64,000 nt of DNA from Azoarcus sp. DD4 (lineage in GTDB: Bacteria; Pseudomonadota; Gammaproteobacteria; Burkholderiales; Rhodocyclaceae): positions 2,666,001 to 2,730,000 of the forward strand of contig NZ_CP022958.1 of the NCBI RefSeq assembly GCF_006496635.1, read 5' to 3'. The notes under the pieces are model-generated. The model searched no databases and was not told the DNA's origin. It saw only the letters and a list, made by a program, of their open reading frames with translations. Numbering within the stretch: the stretch's first letter is position 1; each line of letters opens with the position of its first letter. Below are positions 1 through 7,239 of the stretch, one piece after another. Made by a program: the position numbers and the translations under genes.

Positions 1-252
1 GAACAGGAAGTGGTCACGCTGGCGAATGCCACCGACTACGGGCTTTCGACCACGATCTGGACGACCAACCTCGCCCGTGCCCACCGTGTTGCGGCGCGGG
101 TGGAGGTGGGGATTACCTGGATCAACAGCTGGTTCCTGCGTGATTTGAGGACGGCGTTTGGTGGTTCGAAGCAGTCCGGTATAGGGCGCGAGGGCGGGGT
201 GCATTCGCTGGAGTTCTATACGGAGACGCGGAATGTCTGCGTGAAGTTGTAG
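1..252 (+). CDS. dmpC: 2-hydroxymuconic semialdehyde dehydrogenase, C-terminal fragment (5' end outside window)
   Basis: This is the last 83 codons of an NAD-dependent aldehyde dehydrogenase; the frame is open from base 1, so the start lies upstream. The visible part has the family's C-terminal elements: the ANATDYGLS segment, a GITWINSW stretch in the position of the usual VNCW-like motif, and FGGSKQSGIGREGG near the C-terminus. The catalytic Cys and Glu lie outside the window. The specific call (oxidation of 2-hydroxymuconic semialdehyde to 4-oxalocrotonate, cytoplasmic) rests on similarity of this tail to DmpC/XylG and on the dmpEHIFG genes that follow on the same strand. Another aldehyde dehydrogenase specificity cannot be excluded from the fragment alone. 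Confidence 0.85.
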   Translation, partial: EQEVVTLANATDYGLSTTIWTTNLARAHRVAARVEVGITWINSWFLRDLRTAFGGSKQSGIGREGGVHSLEFYTETRNVCVKL

Positions 253-345
253 GGGCGGGTGGGGGCGGTTGATTTGGGGCGCTAGGGTTTCGGGTGGGCT
301 TGGGCACTGCTTTCGAGCAATTCCCAAAGGTTTGGGGTGAAGACT

Positions 346-447
346 GCTCCCTCCCCTTCAAGGGGAGGGTTGGGGTGGGGATGGGGTTAGACGGGCGCCA
401 ACCCAACCCCATCCCCCTCCCAGCCTCCCCCTTGAAAGGGGAGGAGC
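346..447. repeat. Long imperfect palindromic repeat, copy 1a
   Basis: This is a C-rich/G-rich inverted repeat. The left arm (about 346-388, containing CCCTCCCCTTCAAGGGGAGG) pairs with the right arm (about 404-447, containing CTCCCCCTTGAAAGGGGAGG), with a short loop around 389-403. Each arm also carries its own small palindrome centred on TTCAAGG or TTGAAAGG. The same module recurs at 493-600 and 4492-4657. Open frames across it translate to low-complexity Pro/Gly/Arg peptides and are not genes. It lies between dmpC and dmpE and could form a large RNA hairpin in the operon transcript. Confidence 0.85.
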
Positions 448-492
448 AAAACCGACCTCCTGCCCGACGCCACGAACCAGCCTAGTCCGCCC

Positions 493-600
493 AACCCCGT
501 CCCCCTCCCAACCAGGAGTCTCGGCTACGCCTCGCCGCTCCGCAGGCGGCAAGCAGTGCTTGCCGAAACCCCTGCTCCTCCCCCTTGAAGGGGGAGGGGA
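493..600. repeat. Palindromic repeat, copy 1b, with inner hairpin
   Basis: This is a second, partial unit in the same gap. It begins with the AACCCCGTCCCCCTCCCA arm, then CCAGGAGTCTC, a G+C-rich middle section, an inner 7-bp hairpin with a 3-nt loop at 548-564, GAAACCCC, and a terminal CCCCCTTGAAGGGGGAGGGG palindrome. Its counterpart at 4492-4657 has the same modules in the same order but a different inner stem sequence. Together with 346-447 it fills most of the 387-bp space before dmpE. The rest of that gap (253-345 and 601-639) shows nothing recognisable apart from the ribosome-binding area of dmpE. Confidence 0.85.
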
Positions 601-639
601 AAACCCACACCACTCCCATCCCCACCCACAGAGGGACCC

Positions 640-1437
640 ATGAACGAGGAAAAGATCCAGCACTACGGCGACGCGCTCTACGAAGCGTGGCGGGCGCTCC
701 GCACCATTCCGCCGCTGCTCGAGCAGGAGCCGGACATCACCCTGGACGATGCCTACCGCATCCAGCAGCGCTACGTGGCGCGGCGGGTGCAGGCGGGCGA
801 GACCATCGTCGGCAAGAAGATCGGCGTGACCAGCAAGCCGGTGCAGGACTTCCTCGGCGTGTTCCAGCCGGATTTCGGCCAGCTCACCTCGGGCATGGTC
901 TATCAGGAAGGCGACACGCTGCCGCTCGATACGCTGATCCAGCCCAAGGCCGAGGCCGAGCTGGCCTTTGTGCTGAAGGACGACCTGCAGGGGCCGGGCG
1001 TGACGGCGATGGACGTGATCCGCGCCACCGACTACGTGGTGCCTTGCTTCGAGATCGTCGATTCGCGCATTACCGACTGGAAGATCCGCATTCAGGACAC
1101 GGTGGCGGACAACGCCTCCTGCGGCGTGTATGTGCTCGGCAAGACCAAGGGCGACCCGCGCAAGCTGGACATCACGCTGGCCGGGATGGTGCTGGAGAAG
1201 AACGGCGAGCTGTTCTCCACCGGCGTCGGTGCGGCGGTGCAGGGTTCGCCGGCCAATGCGGTGGCCTGGCTGGCGAATACCCTGGGCGAGCTGGGGATTC
1301 CGTTCAAGGCCGGCGAGGTGATCTTGTCCGGTTCGCAGTCGGCGCTGGTGCCGGTGGCCGATGGCGACGAGCTGGTGTGCACCGTGGGCGGGCTCGGCAG
1401 CTGCCGGGTGAAATTTGCCGGAAGGAGCGCGGCATGA
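640..1437 (+). CDS. dmpE: 2-oxopent-4-enoate hydratase (2-hydroxypenta-2,4-dienoate hydratase)
   Basis: This 265-residue protein has the usual length and sequence character of DmpE/XylJ/MhpD. It hydrates 2-hydroxypenta-2,4-dienoate to 4-hydroxy-2-oxovalerate in the lower meta-cleavage pathway. Recognisable family stretches are GKKIGVTSKPVQ near residue 60, the acidic metal-site region QPKAEAELAFVL near 105-116, and EIVDSRITDWK near 140. It is paralogous to the next gene, and the two proteins are known to form a hydratase-decarboxylase complex in other bacteria. Its TGA overlaps the next ATG by four bases, indicating translational coupling. The repeat-filled gap upstream suggests it may start a transcript block of its own. 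Confidence 0.95.
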   Translation: MNEEKIQHYGDALYEAWRALRTIPPLLEQEPDITLDDAYRIQQRYVARRVQAGETIVGKKIGVTSKPVQDFLGVFQPDFGQLTSGMVYQEGDTLPLDTLIQPKAEAELAFVLKDDLQGPGVTAMDVIRATDYVVPCFEIVDSRITDWKIRIQDTVADNASCGVYVLGKTKGDPRKLDITLAGMVLEKNGELFSTGVGAAVQGSPANAVAWLANTLGELGIPFKAGEVILSGSQSALVPVADGDELVCTVGGLGSCRVKFAGRSAA

Positions 1438-2237
1438 GCCAGAACCTGACCTTGTCGCGCGAGGACATCGTGCGCCTGTGCGAACGTGTGGAAGGCGCGC
1501 AGACCCGCGCCTGCGCCATTCCCAAACTCACCGACGAATACCCGGCGATGACCATCGCCGACGGCTACGCGGTGCAGAGCGAGCTGCGCCGCCGCTACCT
1601 CGCCCAGGGCCATCGGCTGGTGGGCTGGAAGGCGGGGCTGACCTCGAAGGCGAAGATGAAGCAGATGGGCGTGGATGTGCCCTCCATCGGCTTCCTGACC
1701 GACCGCATGGCGCGCCCGGAAAACGCCGCGATTTCCACCGCCGACCTGGTGCATCCGCGCGTCGAGTGCGAGGTGGCCTTCGTGATGAAGCGCGAGCTGA
1801 GCGGCCCCGGCTGCACCGCGGCGGACGTGCTGGCGGCCACCGACTACGTGCTGCCGGCGGTGGAGATCATCGATTCGCGCTTTGCCGGCTTCAAGTTCGA
1901 CCTGCCCAGCGTGATCGCCGACAACGGTTCGTCGGCGCGCTTCGTCGGCGGCGGGCGGGCGCGCTACGTCGAGGAACTGGACCTGCGCACGCTCGGCGTG
2001 GTGCTGGAGAAGAACGGCGAGATCGTCGCGATGGGGGCGTCGGCGGCGGTGCTCGGCCATCCGGCGGAGGCGATTGCGATGCTGGTGAACATCCTCGCCG
2101 GGCTCGGCGAGACGCTACCCGCCGGCAGCTTCGTGATGAGCGGCGGCATTACCGAGGCGATTGCGGTGCAGCCGGGCGACAGCGTGGTTGCGCGCTTCCA
2201 GGAACTGGGCAGCGTGTCGATGCGCTTCGTGGCCTGA
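1434..2237 (+). CDS. dmpH: 4-oxalocrotonate decarboxylase (2-oxo-3-hexenedioate decarboxylase)
   Basis: This 267-residue protein belongs to the hydratase/decarboxylase family and matches DmpH/XylI. It decarboxylates the keto form of 4-oxalocrotonate to 2-hydroxypentadienoate, using a divalent metal. The acidic metal region HPRVECEVAFVMK (about residues 101-113) and EIIDSRFAGFKFDLPS are visible. A longer open frame extends upstream across dmpE, but the ATG at 1434 forms an ATGA overlap with the dmpE stop and gives the family length. The tight coupling to dmpE fits the known complex that passes the unstable dienol between the two enzymes. Confidence 0.95.
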   Translation: MSQNLTLSREDIVRLCERVEGAQTRACAIPKLTDEYPAMTIADGYAVQSELRRRYLAQGHRLVGWKAGLTSKAKMKQMGVDVPSIGFLTDRMARPENAAISTADLVHPRVECEVAFVMKRELSGPGCTAADVLAATDYVLPAVEIIDSRFAGFKFDLPSVIADNGSSARFVGGGRARYVEELDLRTLGVVLEKNGEIVAMGASAAVLGHPAEAIAMLVNILAGLGETLPAGSFVMSGGITEAIAVQPGDSVVARFQELGSVSMRFVA

Positions 2238-2256
2238 GGGATTTCAAGGGGGAGAC

Positions 2257-2481
2257 ATGCCAATCATCGAGATGCACCTGATGGAGGGGCGCACCGTGGA
2301 GCAGAAGCGGGCGGTGGCGCAGGCGGTTACCGAGGCGGTGACGCGCAGCCTGGGGGTGAAGCACGACAGCGTGCGGATCCTGATTACCGAACACGGCGAC
2401 GAGGAGTTCTTCGTCGGCGGCATGAACATGGCCCAGCGCGCAGCGGCCCAACAGCGCGCCGCGGCGGAGGAGAAGCAATGA
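2257..2481 (+). CDS. dmpI: 4-oxalocrotonate tautomerase
   Basis: This 74-residue protein is a small tautomerase of the 4-OT family that converts the enol form of 4-oxalocrotonate to its keto form. After removal of Met, the residues that define 4-OT are all present at the standard numbers: Pro1 (general base), Arg11, Arg39 and Phe50. It is about 12 residues longer than the 62-residue classic enzyme because of an Ala/Gln/Glu-rich C-terminal tail. A purine-rich ribosome-binding site (AAGGGGGAG) precedes the ATG, and the stop codon overlaps the start of dmpF. Confidence 0.95.
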   Translation: MPIIEMHLMEGRTVEQKRAVAQAVTEAVTRSLGVKHDSVRILITEHGDEEFFVGGMNMAQRAAAQQRAAAEEKQ

Positions 2482-3392
2482 AGAAGATCAAGTGCGCCCT
2501 GATCGGCTCGGGCAACATCGGCACCGACCTGATCTACAAGGTGAAGCGCAGCCCGGTGCTGGAGCCGGTGTGGATGGTGGGCATCGACCCGGCGTCCGAG
2601 GGGCTGGCGCGCGCCCGCGAGCTCGGCCTGAAAACCACCGCAGACGGCGTGGATGGCCTGCTGCCGCATGTGCTGGAAGACGGCATCCAGATCGCCTTCG
2701 ACGCCACCAGCGCCTATGTGCACGCGGAGAACTCGCGCAAGCTCAACGAGCTGGGCGTGATGATGATCGACCTGACGCCCGCCGCCATCGGCCCGCTGTG
2801 CGTGCCGCCGGTGAACCTGCGCCAGCATGCCGACCGGGTGGAGATGAACGTGAACATGATCTCCTGCGCCGGGCAGGCGACGATTCCCATCGTCAATGCG
2901 GTGTCGCGGGTGCAGGGCGTGGAATACGCCGAGATCGTCGCCAGCCTGGCGTCGAAGTCGGTGGGGCCGGGCACCCGCGCCAACCTGGACGAATTCACCT
3001 ACACCACCTCGTCGGCCATCGAAAAAGTCGGCGGCGCGAAGAAGGGCAAGGCGCTGGCCATCATCAACCCGGCCGAGCCGCCGCTGATCATGCGCAACAC
3101 CATCTACTGCCTCACCGAGTCGGCGCCCGACCAGGCGCGCATCACCGAATCCATCCTGCAGATGATCGGTGAAGTGCAGAAATACGTGCCCGGCTACCGG
3201 CTGGTGAACGGGCCGAGCTACGACGGCAACAAGGTCTCGGTGTTCATGGAGGTCGCCGGCCTGGGCGACTACCTGCCGAAGTACGCCGGCAACCTGGACA
3301 TCATGACCGCGGCCGCGACCCGCACCGCCGAGATGTTCGCCGAGGAGATCCTGGCCGGAAAGATCAAGCTGAAGACCGTGGAGGTGGCGTGA
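2478..3392 (+). CDS. dmpF: Acetaldehyde dehydrogenase (acylating)
   Basis: This 304-residue protein converts acetaldehyde, NAD+ and CoA to acetyl-CoA. The N-terminal Rossmann motif GSGNIGTD (residues 10-17) and the catalytic Cys130 in MISCAGQATIP are visible, matching DmpF/BphJ. It is known to form a heterotetramer with the aldolase encoded next, with acetaldehyde channelled between active sites. The genes are coupled by ATGA at its start and TGATG at its end, which fits co-assembly. It is a cytoplasmic enzyme of the lower meta-cleavage pathway. Confidence 0.97.
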   Translation: MKKIKCALIGSGNIGTDLIYKVKRSPVLEPVWMVGIDPASEGLARARELGLKTTADGVDGLLPHVLEDGIQIAFDATSAYVHAENSRKLNELGVMMIDLTPAAIGPLCVPPVNLRQHADRVEMNVNMISCAGQATIPIVNAVSRVQGVEYAEIVASLASKSVGPGTRANLDEFTYTTSSAIEKVGGAKKGKALAIINPAEPPLIMRNTIYCLTESAPDQARITESILQMIGEVQKYVPGYRLVNGPSYDGNKVSVFMEVAGLGDYLPKYAGNLDIMTAAATRTAEMFAEEILAGKIKLKTVEVA

Positions 3393-4435
3393 TGAGCGAA
3401 TCGAACCCGAAGGGGCGCAAGGTCGTCCTGCACGACATGTGTCTGCGCGACGGTATGCACGCCAAGCGCGAGCAGATCAGCGTGGAGCAGATGGTGAAGG
3501 TGGCCACCGCGCTGGACGACGCCGGCATTCCCTACCTGCAGGCGACCCACGGCGCCGGGCTGGGCGGCAATTCGCTGCAGCACGGCTTTGCGCTGGCGAG
3601 CAACGAGGAATACATCGCCGCGGTGGCGTCGCGGATGAAGCAGGCCAAGGTGTCGGTGCTGCTGATTCCTGGCCTGGGCACGATGCGCGAGCTGCAGGCC
3701 GCCTACGACGCCGGCGCCCGCAGCGTGCATGTGGCCACCCATTGCACCGAGGCCGATACCGCGCCCCAGCACATCGCCTTCGCCCGCAAGCTGGGCATGG
3801 ATACGACCGGCTTCCTGATGATGTCCCACCTCAACGACGCCGCCGGCATCGCCCAGCAAGGCAAGCTGATGGAGTCCTACGGCGCGCAAACGGTGTACGT
3901 GACCGACTCCGCCGGCTACATGCTGCCCGCCGACGTCACCGCCCGCGTGCGCGCGCTGCGCGAGGTGCTGAACCCGGAAACCGAAATCGGCTTCCACGGC
4001 CATCACAACCTCGGCATGGGCATCGCCAATTCCATCGCCGCGATCGAGGCCGGCGCGACTCGCATCGACGGCTCGGTAGCCGGCCTGGGCGCCGGCGCCG
4101 GCAACACGCCGCTGGAAGTGTTCGCCGCGGTGTGCGAGCGCATGGGCATCGAAACCGGCGTCGATCTCTTCAAGCTGATGGACGTGGCCGAGGACGTGAT
4201 CGTGCCGATGATGGACCACATGGTCCGCGTCGACCGCGAATCGCTGACGTTGGGGTTTGCGGGGGTGTATTCGACTTTCCTGCTACATGCGAAGCGCGCG
4301 GGGGAGCGCTTTGGCGTGCCGGCGCGGGACATCCTGGTCGAGCTGGGCAGGAAGAAGATGATCGGCGGGCAGGAAGACATGATCCAGGACACGGCGATGA
4401 CGATGGCGCGGGAGCGTGGGGTGAGTGCGGCCTGA
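3392..4435 (+). CDS. dmpG: 4-hydroxy-2-oxovalerate aldolase
   Basis: This 347-residue protein of the DRE-TIM/HMGL-like family splits 4-hydroxy-2-oxovalerate into pyruvate and acetaldehyde. The active-site segment CLRDGMH holds Arg19, Asp20 and His23, and the metal-binding HGHH lies at 202-205; these match Arg17, Asp18, His21 and the HxH of DmpG. The C-terminal domain that contacts DmpF is present. The ATG at 3392 overlaps the dmpF TGA by one base; a GTG one codon earlier (3389) is also possible. It ends the five-gene block, followed by another copy of the palindromic repeat. Confidence 0.97.
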   Translation: MSESNPKGRKVVLHDMCLRDGMHAKREQISVEQMVKVATALDDAGIPYLQATHGAGLGGNSLQHGFALASNEEYIAAVASRMKQAKVSVLLIPGLGTMRELQAAYDAGARSVHVATHCTEADTAPQHIAFARKLGMDTTGFLMMSHLNDAAGIAQQGKLMESYGAQTVYVTDSAGYMLPADVTARVRALREVLNPETEIGFHGHHNLGMGIANSIAAIEAGATRIDGSVAGLGAGAGNTPLEVFAAVCERMGIETGVDLFKLMDVAEDVIVPMMDHMVRVDRESLTLGFAGVYSTFLLHAKRAGERFGVPARDILVELGRKKMIGGQEDMIQDTAMTMARERGVSAA

Positions 4436-4491
4436 CACAGCCGGAAGCGCTGGCCGGATTGAGGATGAACTTCAGCGGGCCACGGGTGTAG

Positions 4492-4657
4492 CCCCTTCCC
4501 CTTCAAGGGGAAGGTTGGGATGGGGATGGGGTTCTAACAGGCGCTGATTCACCCCATCCCCACCCCAGCCAGGAGTCTCCGCTTCGCTCCGCCGCTCCGG
4601 CGGCGCAGAGCGGTGCTCTGCGAAACCCCGCCTACGCCCCCTTGAAGGGGAGGGGGA
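4492..4657. repeat. Palindromic repeat, copy 2
   Basis: This is a second full copy of the repeat seen at 346-600, in the 284-bp gap between dmpG and catechol 2,3-dioxygenase. In order it contains a CCCCTTCAAGGGG palindrome, a GGGATGGGGATGGGG arm, CACCCCATCCCCACCCC, CCAGGAGTCTC, a CCGCCG-CTC-CGGCGG hairpin, a 7-bp inner hairpin at 4605-4621, GAAACCCC and a final CCCCCTTGAAGGGGAGGGGG palindrome. The inner stem has different bases from copy 1 but still pairs fully. The remaining gap sequence holds the GAGGAG ribosome-binding site of the next gene. Confidence 0.85.
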
Positions 4658-4719
4658 AAGGCAACCGGCGGTGCCGGGACGCATTGCGCATCCAAACCAA
4701 CAACAGAGGAGACAACAAC

Positions 4720-5652
4720 ATGGCACTACGAGGTCTGCTGCGGCTCGGCGAAGTTGCGATCCGCGTACTCGACATGAGCGCCGCGCGCGAGCACTACGGC
4801 CGCCGCCTGGGACTGCACGAAGTGATGCAGGGCGAGGGCGGGCGGGTCTATTACAAGGCGTGGGACGAGCACGATCACCACTGCCTGGTGCTGCGCGAGG
4901 CCGATTCCGCCGGCATGGACTACTTCGCCTTCAAGGTTTATGACGACGCCACGCTCACCGAACTGGCGCCCAAGATCGAGGCCTTCGGGTTGAAGGTGGA
5001 GCACATCGCGGCGGGCGTGTATCCGTACTCCGGGCGCCGGCTGCAGTTCCGTCTGCCGAGCGGGCACCTGATGCAGCTCTACGCCCATAAGGAGCAGACC
5101 GGCAACACGCTGGGCACGCGCAATCCGGGCGTGATGCCGGACGAAGGCGTGATCCGCGGCTTCCGCATCAACCGGCTGGACCACTGCCTCCTGGGCGGGC
5201 CCGACATCGACCAGAACGCGCGGCTGTTCCGCGAGGTGTTCGAGTTCGACCTGAGCGAGCGCCTGATCGACGTGGACAGCGAGGCCTCGCTCGCGCTCTT
5301 CCTCAGCTGCTCCACCAAGCCGCACGACGTCGCTTTCGTGCTGCAGCCGGAGGAGGCGCGTTTCCACCATGTGTCCTTCCTGCTGGAATCGACCTACGAC
5401 GTGATCCACGCCGCCGACCTGATCGGCAAGTACCGCATCCCGGTCGATGTCGGCCCGAACCGCCACGGTGTGACCCGCGGCGCGACCATCTATTTCTTCG
5501 ACCCCTCGGGCAATCGCAACGAGGTTTTCTCCGGCGGCTACGTGCATTACCCCGACACGCCGACGCTGACCTGGGATACCAGCGAGCTGGGGGCGGCGAC
5601 CTTCGCGCAGGACAACATCCCGCGCGAAAGCTTCCTGACCGTGCTCACCTGA
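4720..5652 (+). CDS. dmpB: Catechol 2,3-dioxygenase (extradiol, type I two-domain)
   Basis: This 310-residue vicinal-oxygen-chelate protein resembles XylE/DmpB along its length. It cleaves catechol next to the diol to give 2-hydroxymuconic semialdehyde, using Fe(II). The iron ligands are recognisable as His155 (NRLDHCLL), one of His216/His217 (RFHHVSFLLE) and Glu268 (FFDPSGNRNEVFSGG). The ending SFLTVLT is typical of XylE-type enzymes. The ATG at 4720 is preceded by GAGGAG and gives the usual length; the longer upstream frame runs through the repeat and is not credible. It begins the third block of the meta cluster, with an SDR-like gene 21 bp downstream. Confidence 0.96.
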   Translation: MALRGLLRLGEVAIRVLDMSAAREHYGRRLGLHEVMQGEGGRVYYKAWDEHDHHCLVLREADSAGMDYFAFKVYDDATLTELAPKIEAFGLKVEHIAAGVYPYSGRRLQFRLPSGHLMQLYAHKEQTGNTLGTRNPGVMPDEGVIRGFRINRLDHCLLGGPDIDQNARLFREVFEFDLSERLIDVDSEASLALFLSCSTKPHDVAFVLQPEEARFHHVSFLLESTYDVIHAADLIGKYRIPVDVGPNRHGVTRGATIYFFDPSGNRNEVFSGGYVHYPDTPTLTWDTSELGAATFAQDNIPRESFLTVLT

Positions 5653-5673
5653 GTTGCCACCGGAAGGAAACGC

Positions 5674-6429
5674 ATGAAATCACAACAGGAAATCGCAGTC
5701 GTCGTCGGCGCCACCGGCGCTTTCGGCCAGGCCATCGTCTCGCGGCTGGTGGGGCAGGGGCTGGCGGTGGTGGCGGTGGCGCGCTCGGTGGATGCGCTGG
5801 ACGCGCTGCGCGAGCGCTGCCCCGGCCTGCGGGCGTGCGCCGCCGACATCGCGTCGGACAGCGCCATCGCGGCGATAGCCGCCGCGGTCGATGGGCCGGT
5901 GCGGATGGTGGTGCACGGCCCCGGCGTGGCGGTGGCGGGCGGCATCCTCAGCGCACCGACGGCGTCGATGACCGAGGCGGTGAACATCAAGGTGGGCGGG
6001 CTGCTGCGCCTGGTGCGGGCGGTCGATGACCGGCTGGCGAGGGGAGGGCGCATCGTCGCCATCGGCGGCCATTACGGGCTGGAACCGACCGCCTACGCCG
6101 CCGCGGCCGGGGTGGCCAACGCGGCGCTGATGAACGTGGTGCGCCAGTTGAGCCTGGCCTATGGCGAGCGCGGCATCACCGTTCACACCATCGCCCCCGG
6201 CCCGGCCGACACCGAGCGCCTGCACCGCGTTGCCGCCGACCGGGCCGCGCTGCGCGGCATCAGCGTGGATGCGGTGCTGGATGAAATGCGCGGCGAATCC
6301 TCGATCGGCGCGCTGACCACGCCGGAGCAGGTGGCCTGGGCGGTATCGCTGCTGCTGGCGCCCGAAGCCGACGCGATGACCGGTTCCACGCTGATGCTGG
6401 ACGCCGGCCGTCGCCGCGGTCTGCCCTGA
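5674..6429 (+). CDS. SDR-fold protein lacking the catalytic Ser and Lys
   Basis: This 251-residue protein has the short-chain dehydrogenase/reductase fold: a cofactor-binding GATGAFG at residues 12-18, an Asn at 104 in the place of the structural Asn, and a C-terminal TGSTLMLDAG. The active site is altered. The YxxxK motif reads YAAAA (Tyr141, Ala145 for Lys), the Ser position is in IGGH (Gly131/Gly132), and NNAG is HGPG. It is probably not a normal alcohol/ketone reductase; it could bind NAD(P) or a pathway intermediate, or use different chemistry. It lies between catechol 2,3-dioxygenase (21 bp) and a tautomerase (10 bp), clearly in the same transcript. Its function is not known to me. Confidence 0.85.
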   Translation: MKSQQEIAVVVGATGAFGQAIVSRLVGQGLAVVAVARSVDALDALRERCPGLRACAADIASDSAIAAIAAAVDGPVRMVVHGPGVAVAGGILSAPTASMTEAVNIKVGGLLRLVRAVDDRLARGGRIVAIGGHYGLEPTAYAAAAGVANAALMNVVRQLSLAYGERGITVHTIAPGPADTERLHRVAADRAALRGISVDAVLDEMRGESSIGALTTPEQVAWAVSLLLAPEADAMTGSTLMLDAGRRRGLP

Positions 6430-6439
6430 GGAGGCGGCG

Positions 6440-6859
6440 ATGCCGATCCTGCATTTTCATCTCGCCGAAGGGCAGTACACGGCGGAACAGCACGAGGCGC
6501 TGCTGGTGGAATCCAGCCGCTTCTTCGCCCAAGTGCTCGCCTGCCCGATAGACCGCGTGCGGGTGTTCATCCAGCTGTACCGGCCGGACCTCGTGGCGGT
6601 GGGCGGTGTGCCGCTGTGCCGGGCCGTGCAGCGGGCACCGTACTTCAGCTTCGTCGTCATGGAAGGGCGCTCGCTGGCGGATCGCCACCGCCTGCTGACC
6701 GGCTTTACCGACATCGTCGAACGGGTGCTCGGTGTTGACCGTGCGCTGGTGCGCGGCGGCATCGTGCCGGTGGCGCCGGAGAACTGGGCCATTGGCGGCG
6801 TGCCGGGCAGCGTGATGCGTCAGGCCGAAATCCAGGAGCGCACCGGGCAGGGCGCCTGA
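6440..6859 (+). CDS. Two-domain tautomerase-superfamily protein (cis-CaaD-like fold)
   Basis: This 139-residue protein starts Met-Pro, so processing would expose the catalytic Pro1. It contains two consecutive beta-alpha-beta units: roughly residues 1-60 ending in AVGG, and 65-125 ending in AIGG. This is the layout of cis-3-chloroacrylic acid dehalogenase rather than of 4-OT. Aligned to cis-CaaD, one Arg of the EGRS motif is kept (Arg76), but the partner Arg is Met73 and the His28 position is Phe, so dehalogenase activity is unlikely. It has a strong GAGGAGG ribosome-binding site directly after the SDR stop. Tautomerisation of a ring-cleavage product is plausible but unproven. Confidence 0.8.
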   Translation: MPILHFHLAEGQYTAEQHEALLVESSRFFAQVLACPIDRVRVFIQLYRPDLVAVGGVPLCRAVQRAPYFSFVVMEGRSLADRHRLLTGFTDIVERVLGVDRALVRGGIVPVAPENWAIGGVPGSVMRQAEIQERTGQGA

Positions 6860-6925
6860 GCTCCAAGACTTATCGACCGGCGGAATCTTCTCTCCCTCTC
6901 CTCTCCTTGTGACCGTCGGTCTGTT

Positions 6926-6960
6926 GCCCATCCGGTGTTGGTGCCGGATGGGCTTTTTTT
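6926..6960 (+). terminator. Rho-independent terminator of the meta-cleavage cluster
   Basis: A perfect 10-bp stem, GCCCATCCGG with CCGGATGGGC, an 8-nt loop and a run of seven T follow the tautomerase stop by 66 bp. This is the only strong intrinsic terminator seen in the first 7 kb, so the cluster probably ends here. Confidence 0.92.
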
Positions 6961-7239
6961 CGTGCTCACGACCGGCGCGACCTGAGCACGCCGCCGAAGA
7001 AGGCTTCGCCGATGGCCTTCGACTTGTTCCGCCCTCCGGTCCCGCCCTGTCATCGCACTGCATTGAACGCGGCGGAGTATGTGGTTTCCCCTACCGTCGG
7101 GGGGAGGTGGCCAGGATGAGGACAAACCCCTATATCTGCGCCGGGAGCTGCGGTCTTTAACGTATACGCGTACGCAACGTGCATGAAACGACGCGTTTGT
7201 CGTGGGCGCCGGCGTGCGAATCGACAACGGAGAGTCCCG
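6961..7239. other. Intergenic region before the oligomer hydrolase, with two abutting palindromes
   Basis: Together with 6860-6925 and the terminator, this makes a 380-bp space without a credible gene. The only structure I see is a pair of 8-bp palindromes sharing one base, CGTATACG at 7161-7168 and GCGTACGC at 7168-7175, about 65 bp upstream of the next ATG. They could be an operator, but no regulator gene is adjacent. No convincing promoter hexamers were found. Confidence 0.4.

Noticed and set aside
346..600. Possible CRISPR array from repeated C-rich segments
   Set aside because: There are no regularly spaced identical repeats or unique spacers and no cas genes; the structure is an inverted repeat element.
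253..639. Small ORFs in the repeat regions giving Pro/Gly/Arg-rich peptides
   Set aside because: They are translations of palindromic C- and G-runs, occur on both strands and lack ribosome-binding sites.
6440..6859. Assignment as cis-3-chloroacrylic acid dehalogenase
   Set aside because: The fold layout fits, but the paired Arg and the His needed for dehalogenation are replaced, so only superfamily membership is claimed.
6909..7160. An 83-codon ORF after the tautomerase
   Set aside because: It runs through the intrinsic terminator and has no family likeness or ribosome-binding site.
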